A stretch of DNA of 41,546 nt from Capnocytophaga sp. (lineage in GTDB: Bacteria; Bacteroidota; Bacteroidia; Flavobacteriales; Flavobacteriaceae), in contig JAUMUT010000018.1 of assembly GCA_030530525.1 (NCBI GenBank), positions 1 through 41,546 on the forward strand, written 5' to 3'. The notes below the pieces were generated by a model. That model ran no database searches, had not been told where the DNA came from, and saw only the letters and a list, made by a program, of their open reading frames with translations. The position numbers and the translations under genes are program-made. Each line of letters opens with the position of its first letter. Within the stretch, counting starts at the first letter, position 1. Below, in pieces: positions 25,803 to 33,166 of the stretch.

Positions 25803-26924
25803 TTGTATAACATTCTCAAACATACGGCGGTAGGGCTTTGCCTTTCTTGGAATTTCTCGTACGGACAAAAAGTAGGAGAAACTTCCACGCTATCGGTATT
25901 GCCCAATACAAACGACACGTATGTTTGGGAACTATACGATACCGCTGTTGATTTTGCATCGGTTGGCGGAAATTGTCCTCCCTCCAAAGCGACATTTGTA
26001 GGGGCAAATACAGGCAACCAAGTACAGGTAAAATGGCTTTCGGCAGGCGAATATTTTTATAAAGTTACAGCTCAAAACGATTGTTCTAATAATATAAAAA
26101 TAGGTAAAATAACCATAAAACCAGCCACGCCAAGTTATTCACCACCTACTATTGGTATTATTTATGATTGTGTCCAATCCAAAGCTATCCTTATAGCGCA
26201 CCACCACAACGGCGCATTGCTTTGGAGTACAGGCGAAACTACTCCAATGATTGAAGTTTCTACTATTACCACTGCTACTTATTGGGTAGAAGAAACTATC
26301 GGAACAGAGAAACATAGATCAGAAATAACGGTAACCAAAGCACCTTCTATTCCTTCTGTTTCCGAAACGATTCTTAAAGTGCGAGAAGGCACAGGAATTA
26401 GACTATTGGCAGAATGTGAGTCTGGACATTTAAAATGGTTTACCGACTACCAACTCACCCAAGAGCTTACCGACAATTACGTTATTCCTTGGCAGAATAC
26501 CGATTATTATGCAGTTTGCCTAAACGATGAAGGTTGTAGAAGTGTTTCCGTAAAAGTACGCGTAGAAGTACATAATAATACCTCTGAAAATTGTAAAAAT
26601 AATTATGATGAAATTTTTGTACCTAATGCCATAAGCGTAAATGCAGACGGGCAAAATGACGTTTGGGAAATCCCGAACCTCAAAGAATATTGTACCGAAT
26701 GTAACGACAAGAATAAAGTAATGATATTCAACCGCTGGGGCGTGAAGGTGTATGAAAAAGAAAATTATATGTTAGATGCAGAACGCTTCAACGGAAAACC
26801 CAATAGCGGGCTTATTATCCAAAAAGAAGAAGGACTTCCGCAAGGTACGTATTTCTATATTATTGAATTCCAGAATAATAAAACGAAAAAAGGATTTATT
26901 TATTTAAAAAACGAAAATAATTAA
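25803..26924 (+). CDS. T9SS type B sorting-domain protein (gliding-motility-associated C-terminal domain)
   Basis: A protein of about 373 aa, secreted by the type IX system. The signal peptide is short (ends near FSYG/QK, residue 21). An Ig/PKD-like domain (about 35-106) resembles that of the preceding protein; further beta domains follow to about 260. From about 268 on it has the CHU_C/type B domain: EIFVPNAISVNADGQNDVW, VMIFNRWGVKVYEKENY, then LPQGTYFYIIEF and the final KGFIYLKN. No ATG is available: the in-frame stop at 25785 and signal peptide leave TTG at 25803 (or a rarer codon just before) as start. It is last in the operon, with a strong terminator downstream. Confidence 0.82.
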   Translation: MYNILKHTAVGLCLSWNFSYGQKVGETSTLSVLPNTNDTYVWELYDTAVDFASVGGNCPPSKATFVGANTGNQVQVKWLSAGEYFYKVTAQNDCSNNIKIGKITIKPATPSYSPPTIGIIYDCVQSKAILIAHHHNGALLWSTGETTPMIEVSTITTATYWVEETIGTEKHRSEITVTKAPSIPSVSETILKVREGTGIRLLAECESGHLKWFTDYQLTQELTDNYVIPWQNTDYYAVCLNDEGCRSVSVKVRVEVHNNTSENCKNNYDEIFVPNAISVNADGQNDVWEIPNLKEYCTECNDKNKVMIFNRWGVKVYEKENYMLDAERFNGKPNSGLIIQKEEGLPQGTYFYIIEFQNNKTKKGFIYLKNENN

Positions 26925-26944
26925 TTCAAGTTTGTACAATTAAT

Positions 26945-26989
26945 AAAAAACACATAAAATGTAAGTTGCTCATTTTATGTGTTTTTTTT
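26945..26989. terminator. Terminator between the secreted operon and ribF
   Basis: Inverted repeat with arms AAAAAACACATAAAATG and CATTTTATGTGTTTTTT and a 9-base loop, A-rich on the left and T-rich on the right, between converging genes. Likely bidirectional. Confidence 0.85.
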
Positions 26990-27019
26990 GTATTTTATAG
27001 AAAAATGTTTGTAAATTAA

Positions 27020-27949
27020 TTAATATTTTTGCATTAATTTTCTGCAAACTTCTTCGTCCAAAGCAAGTTGTTTTTTTAAGGCTTCTATGTCTGAAAATTT
27101 TTGTTCTTCTCGTAAATATTCTAAAAAATAAATAGAGATAGATTGGTCGTACAAATCTTTGTTAAAATCAAAAAAATGTACTTCAATAGATTCTCCTTTG
27201 TTGGCTATGGTTGGGTTTTTGCCAATGCTTAACATCCCGAAAATTTTCTTCCCATCAAAGATACTATATACCAAATACACTCCAATTTTTGGGATAATTT
27301 TATACGAATCTTCTATTTGAATATTGGCAGTAGGGAAGCCCAATGTTCTACCGAGTTTCATTCCGTGAATTACTTTTCCTGTTAAAGAAAATGAATAGCC
27401 CAAATATTGATTGGCTATTTGTATGTTCCCGTTTATCAGGGCGTTACGTATTTTGGTAGAGCTTACAGAAATATCAGAAATTTCTTGTGCGGAAATTTCT
27501 TCTACTTCAAAATGGTATTTTTTGGCAAATTCTCTTAAATCGGTAATATTTGCCGATCTGTTTTTGCCAAATCGGTGGTCGTAGCCAATGATTATTTTCT
27601 TGGCATTGAGTTTTTTATGCAGAATATTTTCAACAAATTCTTGTGCGGATAAGTTGGCAAATTTTTGGTCAAAAGGTTGAATAATAAGTTGTTCAATTCC
27701 TTTATTTTCAAGTATTTGCGCCCGCTCTTCTATGGTTTGAAGAAGTTTTATGGGTTCATTCGGGCGAAGTACAATTCGCGGATGCGGAAAAAAAGTAAAA
27801 ACCGAAGGAATAAGATTTTCTTTCTCTGCTGCTTGCACCACACGTTCCAATATTTTCTGATGACCAATATGCACGCCGTCAAATGTGCCAATAGTAACAA
27901 CACTTGGCGCAAAGGAAGAAAAATCGTAAATATCCGTTATTATTTTCAT
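27020..27949 (-). CDS. ribF: Bifunctional riboflavin kinase / FAD synthetase
   Basis: A 309-aa cytoplasmic enzyme that phosphorylates riboflavin to FMN and adenylates FMN to FAD. The N-terminal FAD synthetase domain has the nucleotidyltransferase motifs VTIGTFDGVHIGHQKIL (about 18-34), FTFFPHPR and YDHRFGKNRS, ending in SVSSTKIRNAL. The C-terminal flavokinase domain (about 180-309) has HGMKLGRTLGFPTANI with the PTAN motif, then GVYLVYSIFDGKKIFGMLSIGKNP. Length is standard. It would supply FAD to NDH-2, SdhA and MetF in this window. Single gene with its own promoter. Confidence 0.97.
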   Translation of the reverse strand: MKIITDIYDFSSFAPSVVTIGTFDGVHIGHQKILERVVQAAEKENLIPSVFTFFPHPRIVLRPNEPIKLLQTIEERAQILENKGIEQLIIQPFDQKFANLSAQEFVENILHKKLNAKKIIIGYDHRFGKNRSANITDLREFAKKYHFEVEEISAQEISDISVSSTKIRNALINGNIQIANQYLGYSFSLTGKVIHGMKLGRTLGFPTANIQIEDSYKIIPKIGVYLVYSIFDGKKIFGMLSIGKNPTIANKGESIEVHFFDFNKDLYDQSISIYFLEYLREEQKFSDIEALKKQLALDEEVCRKLMQKY

Positions 27950-27965
27950 TGAAAAAATTTAGTTG

Positions 27966-27996
27966 CAAAAGTATTAAATTTAATTAAATAAAACAA
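27966..27996 (-). promoter_or_regulatory. Promoter of ribF
   Basis: Minus strand: TTG at 27996-27994, a 20-base spacer, TACTTTTG at 27973-27966, ending 16 bases before the ATG. The leader is too short for an FMN riboswitch and none is seen. Confidence 0.7.
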
Positions 27997-28007
27997 AAAA
28001 ACGCAAT

Positions 28008-28038
28008 AAAAAAAGTAGCCATAAAAATGACTACTTTC
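28008..28038 (-). terminator. Terminator of the TonB-dependent receptor gene
   Basis: Minus-strand arms AAAGTAG-x-CAT and ATG-x-CTACTTT with a four-base loop, followed by a U-rich tail; it lies about 23 bases after the receptor stop codon. Confidence 0.75.
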
Positions 28039-28060
28039 TTCAAAAGCATAAACCTTAAAA

Positions 28061-30211
28061 TTAGTATTTGAAAGTAAGATTCAGGCTAATGTAGCGTCCA
28101 TTACCACGAGCATATTCCGCATCACGTGCTACCAGCATAGAGGCGGTAGTATAATATACTTTATTCATTAGGTTTTCCACACCCAATCCTAATGATAAAT
28201 TTTTGTTAAAAGAATATCCTGCGCTAAGAGAAAAAAGGTCAATAGGGCGAATAGGTCCTTGTCCTTCATTATATCTTCCTGTAGAAGGATTTGGAGCAAA
28301 ACGATCACGTACCCCTGAATGGAGATAGTTCAGGCGAACAAACGATTTTCTATTAGGGCGTACATTTACATAAGCTGTTGCCTTAGGTGCTACAATAGAA
28401 GAGCTATTCATATAAGTATCAAAACTATCGCTTCCCTGAGGCTTCTTTTTTCCTTCATAAGAAATATAAGACCCTCCAAATGTTAGCCATTCGGTAGGAT
28501 GTATATCCAAAGCCAATTCAAAACCATAAATCCTTTGAGGGTCTTTACTCACTACCCAAAAGCCTGTGGCGCTATCCAATTCCAATTCGCTACCTAACTC
28601 GGAAGTAGTGTAGAAATAAGAACCGCTTAGTTGTACATACTTGTTAATATCCGAGTAAAACCCTACTTCATAATTATCCACTACGGCTGGATCTGTATTG
28701 ATTTTTCCTTTTAGGGCATCATAACTTGTAGCCGAACGCACGGTACGTCCTAAGTCATAAATAGAGAATCCTTGTGCATAGGACAGATAAGGCTGAAAGT
28801 ATTTGTACTGATTATACGCCAATCCTATGTTTGGAGAAAGATTTTTGTAAAGAAGATTGTCCCCTTCCACAATGGTTATGGGGTCTGTATCCCTATTACG
28901 AAGCGCTTCAAAAGTAGGAATGGAAACATCTATATAGTCATAACGGACTCCTGCTTTAAGCGTCCAATAGTTATAGAAAGTAACCTTTGCTTGTAGGAAA
29001 GGAGCAGAGTTATAAGCGGTCATCATAGGCACCCAAATACGTCCATCTACTAAGGGTTGTCCTGTTCTATCTATAAGAGCATCTGCGCCATAAAGAGCAT
29101 AAGCAACTATATTATCACTGAGTAAAAATTTAGAAGTTAGTTGGGCACGAATACCATACTTTTCCCCAACAATAGTAGCTTGTCCACTGGTACTCCTCCA
29201 ACGGGGTTGGCGCGGATTATGCCTGCGATAATCAGCCATTGTTTTATAATGCTGGGTAAGGGCATCTATTTCCAAATCTGTATGGCTGAAAACCTTATTG
29301 GCTGTGAATTTTAGATAGGCATTATGTGCATAGTAAGTGCCATCAGGCTTCTCCTCTGGATCTTTATTCCCGAAGATTCCTATTCTTGGACTTACCCCAT
29401 ACACTCCTCCTGAGGCAATCAGTGGGGAATGCTGGATACTCTGGAAATAGTTATACATAGCCTCTATTTTATGGTCTTCATCTATTTCATAACCTAACTT
29501 TATAAGACCATTATAGGAACGGATATTCCCTAATCCATAACGAGGCGAAATATACAATCCTTCCCCATCTATTGCGGAGCCTGTTTGCCCTAAAGCACCA
29601 TCAACTAAGTAGCTAAACCCCTTATAATTCCCATAGAATTGTTGTTTGAGGTTATAGCCAAATCCATTATCCTCTTTCAGTGATTCGTGTGCTGAAGCTC
29701 CAATGGTGGTTTGTCCTCCTATTTTTACATCCGTAGGGATTTTTTTAGTAACAATATTCATCACTCCTCCTACACTTCCATTCCCATAAATAGCAGTTGC
29801 ACCCTTTATAATCTCTATTCGCTCAATAGCTGAGGGATCTATAGTGCGTAGGCGAACACTATTTTCTCGTAATGGAGAAGATTGAGGTATTCCATCTATA
29901 AGCACCAGCATACTACGTCCACGGAGAGTTTGGTAACGGTTATTAGTGGTATTGGAGGAAAGTGCCAATGCAGGTTCTATCATCCCGATAAGTTGCGACA
30001 GGTCAGGAGCTATTTGGATAAACTCTTTAAGCTGCTTTTGGTCAATCACTGTTACATTAGCTACCGCATTGGTTTTCTTCTCTGGGATACGATTTACACT
30101 AATAATAACTTCCTCTAACGCAATGGTATCTTTGTCCATTTCTTTATACATTTCTTGCGCTTGCAAGTGTATAAAACTAAGAAATGCTACCGAAATAAAA
30201 AATTTTTTCAT
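28061..30211 (-). CDS. TonB-dependent outer-membrane receptor
   Basis: A 716-aa receptor that imports a ligand, likely a ferric siderophore or similar iron complex, using energy from TonB-ExbBD. The signal peptide ends near LQAQ (residue 19). A TonB box-like DTIALEEVIISV follows at about 28-39, then the plug domain (about 50-165) with TLRGRSMLVLIDGIPQ and ERIEIIKGATAIYGNGSVGGVMNIVTKK-like signature, then a 22-strand barrel ending in a terminal aromatic residue (YISLNLTFKY). There is no N-terminal carboxypeptidase-like extension and no SusD partner, so it is not a SUS-type glycan importer. No siderophore or transporter gene is adjacent. The ligand is not identifiable from sequence. Confidence 0.93.
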   Translation of the reverse strand: MKKFFISVAFLSFIHLQAQEMYKEMDKDTIALEEVIISVNRIPEKKTNAVANVTVIDQKQLKEFIQIAPDLSQLIGMIEPALALSSNTTNNRYQTLRGRSMLVLIDGIPQSSPLRENSVRLRTIDPSAIERIEIIKGATAIYGNGSVGGVMNIVTKKIPTDVKIGGQTTIGASAHESLKEDNGFGYNLKQQFYGNYKGFSYLVDGALGQTGSAIDGEGLYISPRYGLGNIRSYNGLIKLGYEIDEDHKIEAMYNYFQSIQHSPLIASGGVYGVSPRIGIFGNKDPEEKPDGTYYAHNAYLKFTANKVFSHTDLEIDALTQHYKTMADYRRHNPRQPRWRSTSGQATIVGEKYGIRAQLTSKFLLSDNIVAYALYGADALIDRTGQPLVDGRIWVPMMTAYNSAPFLQAKVTFYNYWTLKAGVRYDYIDVSIPTFEALRNRDTDPITIVEGDNLLYKNLSPNIGLAYNQYKYFQPYLSYAQGFSIYDLGRTVRSATSYDALKGKINTDPAVVDNYEVGFYSDINKYVQLSGSYFYTTSELGSELELDSATGFWVVSKDPQRIYGFELALDIHPTEWLTFGGSYISYEGKKKPQGSDSFDTYMNSSSIVAPKATAYVNVRPNRKSFVRLNYLHSGVRDRFAPNPSTGRYNEGQGPIRPIDLFSLSAGYSFNKNLSLGLGVENLMNKVYYTTASMLVARDAEYARGNGRYISLNLTFKY

Positions 30212-30240
30212 AAAAAATGAATTATTTAATTTTTTCGTGG

Positions 30241-30248
30241 CAAAGATA
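30241..30248 (-). promoter_or_regulatory. Promoter -7 element of the TonB-dependent receptor
   Basis: TATCTTTG on the minus strand, 29 bases before the ATG. No -33 TTG at the normal distance. A Fur- or DtxR-type operator is not evident by eye. Confidence 0.6.
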
Positions 30249-30368
30249 TAAAATTATTTAGATAAAATAAAAATAATTAATTATAAAAATAAAAATATTT
30301 TAAGTGGTTCATATACAATATTTTTCGTAATTATATCATACGTAATAGAAAAAAATATCTCAAAAAAA

Positions 30369-30399
30369 TTGTTTTTTTGAAAAAAAATGATTAACTTTG
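30369..30399 (+). promoter_or_regulatory. Promoter of the SPFH gene
   Basis: TTG at 30369-30371, a 20-base spacer, TAACTTTG at 30392-30399; 26 bases separate it from the ATG at 30426. Confidence 0.7.
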
Positions 30400-30425
30400 G
30401 CTCATAAAATTTTAAAAAAAATACT

Positions 30426-31346
30426 ATGACTCCAACTTTTCTTATTGTGTCTATTTTTTTAGGCTTTATCTTTTTATTGCTTTTATTTTCGGTGTTTTTT
30501 ACCGTAAAACAACAAACTGCTGTTTCTGTGGAGCGTTTTGGCAAATTCCAAAGTATCCGACATTCTGGCTTACAACTAAAAATCCCGATTATTGACACTA
30601 TAGCAGCGCGTATTAGTTTGAAAATACAGCAGTTAGATGTTATTGTGGAAACCAAAACCTTAGACGATGTTTTCGTGAAAATTAAAGTTTCCGTACAGTT
30701 TGTCGTTATCAAAGACAAAGTCTATGACGCTATTTATAAATTGGAATATCCGCACGACCAAATAACCAGTTATGTATTTGATGTCGTTCGTGCCGAAGTG
30801 CCAAAAATGAAATTAGACGATGTTTTTGTCAAAAAAGATGATATTGCAATTGCCGTAAAACGAGAAGTGCAAGAGTCAATGGAAACTTACGGCTACGATA
30901 TTATCAAAACCTTAGTAACGGATATTGACCCCGATGCGCAAGTAAAAGCAGCTATGAACCGTATCAATGCTGCCGAACGCGAAAAAGTAGCCGCTCAGTA
31001 CGAAGGAGATGCACAACGTATTCTTATTGTTGAAAAAGCAAAAGCCGAAGCCGAAAGTAAGCGTTTGCAAGGGCAAGGTATCGCCGACCAAAGACGCGAA
31101 ATAGCTCGCGGGCTTGTAGAAAGCGTAGATGTGCTTAACGGTGTAGGAATCAGCTCGCAAGAGGCTTCTGCGCTTATCGTAGTTACCCAACACTACGACA
31201 CGCTACAATCCGTAGGGCAAGACACGAAGAGCAATCTTATTTTGCTCCCCAACTCGCCACAAGTAGGTTCGGAGATGTTGAATAATATGATAGCATCTTT
31301 TGCTGCATCCAACCAAATAGGCGAAATGATAAAAAATAAAGAATAA
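30426..31346 (+). CDS. SPFH/Band 7 (stomatin/HIR-like) membrane protein
   Basis: A 306-aa protein with one N-terminal membrane segment (about 5-27), the SPFH domain (about 28-210) with TVKQQTAVSVERFGKF and DDVFVKIKVSVQFVV, and a coiled-coil rich in Ala, Glu and Lys (AAEREKVAAQYEGDAQRI to AKAEAESKRLQGQG). The family forms large oligomers on membranes and is linked to membrane microdomains or protease control. The close resemblance is to the bacterial stomatin/HIR-like branch, not to the HflK/HflC pair. No NfeD partner is adjacent, which argues against a slipin-NfeD operon. Single gene with its own promoter and terminator. Confidence 0.9.
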   Translation: MTPTFLIVSIFLGFIFLLLLFSVFFTVKQQTAVSVERFGKFQSIRHSGLQLKIPIIDTIAARISLKIQQLDVIVETKTLDDVFVKIKVSVQFVVIKDKVYDAIYKLEYPHDQITSYVFDVVRAEVPKMKLDDVFVKKDDIAIAVKREVQESMETYGYDIIKTLVTDIDPDAQVKAAMNRINAAEREKVAAQYEGDAQRILIVEKAKAEAESKRLQGQGIADQRREIARGLVESVDVLNGVGISSQEASALIVVTQHYDTLQSVGQDTKSNLILLPNSPQVGSEMLNNMIASFAASNQIGEMIKNKE

Positions 31347-31347
31347 A

Positions 31348-31364
31348 ATTCTAAATTTTAGAAT
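31348..31364. repeat. Palindrome after the SPFH stop codon
   Basis: ATTCTAAA-T-TTTAGAAT, a perfect 8-base inverted repeat with one central base. It shares the TTCTAA/TTAGAA core with the elements near position 30 and in the panD leader. Confidence 0.5.
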
Positions 31365-31387
31365 CCAAATTGTATGTTTAGGAACGG

Positions 31388-31423
31388 AGAAACGGTATGT
31401 TATGTGCCGTTTTTCTTTTTTGT
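31388..31423 (+). terminator. Terminator of the SPFH gene
   Basis: Stem ACGGTA/TGCCGT (one wobble pair) extended by flanking AGAA/TTTTTCT, loop of 7 bases, followed by a T-rich tail on the plus strand. Confidence 0.8.
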
Positions 31424-31689
31424 AGTACAAAAAAATTTTGTTTCTAAAAATAATTTTCATCAGAAATACAAAAGATGTTAATAAAAAATCAGATAAAAAA
31501 TATTTTTTTGTTTTCTAATATAAAATAAGATTATTTTCCTGTTTAAATTCTTGTATATTAGTGTTTTATAACATCTTTTCTTTTGTTAAAAATATTTTAT
31601 TATAATACTAAAAGCGCAAAAAATCCCTAAAAAACATCATAAAAATACAAAGAAAATGATAAAAAATCATAGAATTGCATTTTTTACAT

Positions 31690-31697
31690 TATATTTG
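31690..31697 (+). promoter_or_regulatory. Promoter -7 element of the porG-uppS-bamA operon
   Basis: TATATTTG is a perfect TAnnTTTG, 22 bases before the porG ATG at 31720. A TTG lies 12 bases upstream, closer than the normal spacing. Confidence 0.6.
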
Positions 31698-31719
31698 CAA
31701 GCTAAAAAATAAAAATAGA

Positions 31720-32427
31720 ATGAAAAAATGGGCTTTTACACTATTCTTGTTGTGTTTTGCCGTGCAATTTGGCTTTGCTCAATACAATGAAATTGGTGTC
31801 TTTGTCGGAGGGGCAAATCCTGTTTCCGATATTGGGAAAGCAATGTATATAAACCCAACAAAATGGGCTTTTGGGCTTTTGTATAAACGAAATATTAACC
31901 AGCGAATATCTGCTCGTGCCGATGTGAAATGGCTTTCCGTTTGGGATAATGATGCCTATTCTGATATTCCTGCACGACAGAATAGAGGGTTTTCTTTTGA
32001 AAATAAAATAACCGAAATAGGCGTGGGCATTGAATATGATTTTTTACATTTTGATACACACGAGCCTTTTACGATTTTGCTTACACCTTATTGGCACACA
32101 GGGATTTATTATTTCCGAATGGATAATTTATATTTCCCAAATATACAAACGGCAAAATCGCCTTCCATTGTAGAGCACCCAGAACGCACCGAGAGTTGGG
32201 CTATCCCTTTCACGCTTGGTGTGAAAACACGTTTAGGAAATACTCGCTTCCTTATTGGTGCAGAAGTGAGCCTTCGTTATACTTTTACCAATAATTTGGA
32301 AGGAAGTAAAGCCAGCCGAAGAGAAGCGTGGTTTGGTAACCTTAATAGTAATGATTGGTATTTTGTTTCAGGGGTATATGTAACTTATACTTTCGGAACA
32401 AAAAAATGCCAATGTTTTAATTTTTAA
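31720..32427 (+). CDS. porG: PorG-like (DUF6089) outer-membrane beta-barrel protein
   Basis: A 235-aa protein with a signal peptide (MKKWAFTLFLLCFAVQFGFA/Q) and an eight-strand-like barrel pattern of alternating aromatic residues, such as NEIGVFVGGAN, WAFGLLYKRNINQRISARADVKW, GVGIEYDF and a last strand VSGVYVTYTFG. It matches the DUF6089 family, which includes PorG, an outer-membrane T9SS component that associates with the PorK/PorN ring. The C-terminus CQCF is unusual. Placement directly before uppS and bamA is, from memory, the arrangement also found in Porphyromonas (porG-uppS-omp85), which supports the call. Start is the ATG after the promoter; an in-frame TTG further upstream would abolish the signal peptide. 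Confidence 0.82.
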   Translation: MKKWAFTLFLLCFAVQFGFAQYNEIGVFVGGANPVSDIGKAMYINPTKWAFGLLYKRNINQRISARADVKWLSVWDNDAYSDIPARQNRGFSFENKITEIGVGIEYDFLHFDTHEPFTILLTPYWHTGIYYFRMDNLYFPNIQTAKSPSIVEHPERTESWAIPFTLGVKTRLGNTRFLIGAEVSLRYTFTNNLEGSKASRREAWFGNLNSNDWYFVSGVYVTYTFGTKKCQCFNF

Positions 32428-32430
32428 TCA

Positions 32431-33165
32431 ATGACGAATACTCTTGATAAAACAAAACTGCCACAGCATCTTGCCATTATAATGGACGGGAATGGACGTT
32501 GGGCAAAACAACAAGGCAAATTACGAGTTTTTGGGCACGAAAAAGGCACCAAAGTAGTTCGGGAAATTATTGAAGCCGTAGCCGAAATAGGTATTCCTTA
32601 TCTTACTCTCTATGCCTTTTCTATGGAAAATTGGAAACGCCCAATCTTGGAAGTAGAAGCCTTAATGAGGCTCTTGGTTAATGGATTAAAAAAAGAAGTA
32701 GCCATAATGCACCAAAATAATATTCGGCTCAATGCCATTGGCAATTTACAATCCTTACCCAAAAGTGTCCAAAAAGAGCTACAAAAGGCTATGGAAACTA
32801 CAAAAAACAACACGCGTACTACTGTTACTCTTGCTCTTGGGTATAGTGGGCAAGAAGAAATAACACACGCAGTAGCACAAATAGCCAAAGAAGTAAAAGA
32901 GAATACTATTCATTTAGAAGATATTAATATTTCCTTAGTGAAAAAATATCTTTATACCAAAGATATCCCAGAGGTAGATTTGCTTATTCGTACCAGCGGA
33001 GAATATCGTATTAGTAACTTTTTACTTTGGCAAATTGCCTATGCAGAATTATATTTTACCGAAGTACTTTGGCCAGATTTTTCAAAAGAAGAACTCCAAA
33101 AAGCACTTCTGGATTATCAAAATAGAGAACGAAGATTTGGAAAAACCAGCGAACAAATTAGTTAA
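32431..33165 (+). CDS. uppS: Undecaprenyl diphosphate synthase (cis-prenyltransferase)
   Basis: A 244-aa cytosolic enzyme that adds isopentenyl units to farnesyl diphosphate to make the C55 lipid carrier used for peptidoglycan and O-antigen. The conserved start LAIIMDGNGRWAKQQG contains the catalytic Asp19; other family blocks are GHEKGTK, LTLYAFSMENWKRP, and the C-terminal DLLIRTSGEYRISNFLLWQIAYAEL-type signature followed by WPDF. It lies 3 bases after porG and 1 base before the bamA start, so translation is probably coupled. Confidence 0.96.
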   Translation: MTNTLDKTKLPQHLAIIMDGNGRWAKQQGKLRVFGHEKGTKVVREIIEAVAEIGIPYLTLYAFSMENWKRPILEVEALMRLLVNGLKKEVAIMHQNNIRLNAIGNLQSLPKSVQKELQKAMETTKNNTRTTVTLALGYSGQEEITHAVAQIAKEVKENTIHLEDINISLVKKYLYTKDIPEVDLLIRTSGEYRISNFLLWQIAYAELYFTEVLWPDFSKEELQKALLDYQNRERRFGKTSEQIS

Positions 33166-33166
33166 T

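Larger units (their letters stand above)
31347..31719. other. Intergenic region between the SPFH gene and porG
   Basis: 373 bases without a convincing gene. It contains a palindrome directly after the SPFH stop (31348-31364), the SPFH terminator, a long AT-rich tract with only short imperfect repeats, and the porG promoter at the end. Confidence 0.65.

Noticed and set aside
27950-27965. FMN riboswitch before ribF
   Set aside because: The leader is too short and shows no conserved helices.
29946-30251. 101-codon plus-strand frame across the start of the TonB receptor gene
   Set aside because: Antisense to the receptor signal peptide and plug domain; no recognisable product.
33035-33166. N-terminal extension of bamA into the uppS gene
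   Set aside because: It would overlap uppS by over 130 bases and bury the clear signal peptide that begins at 33167.
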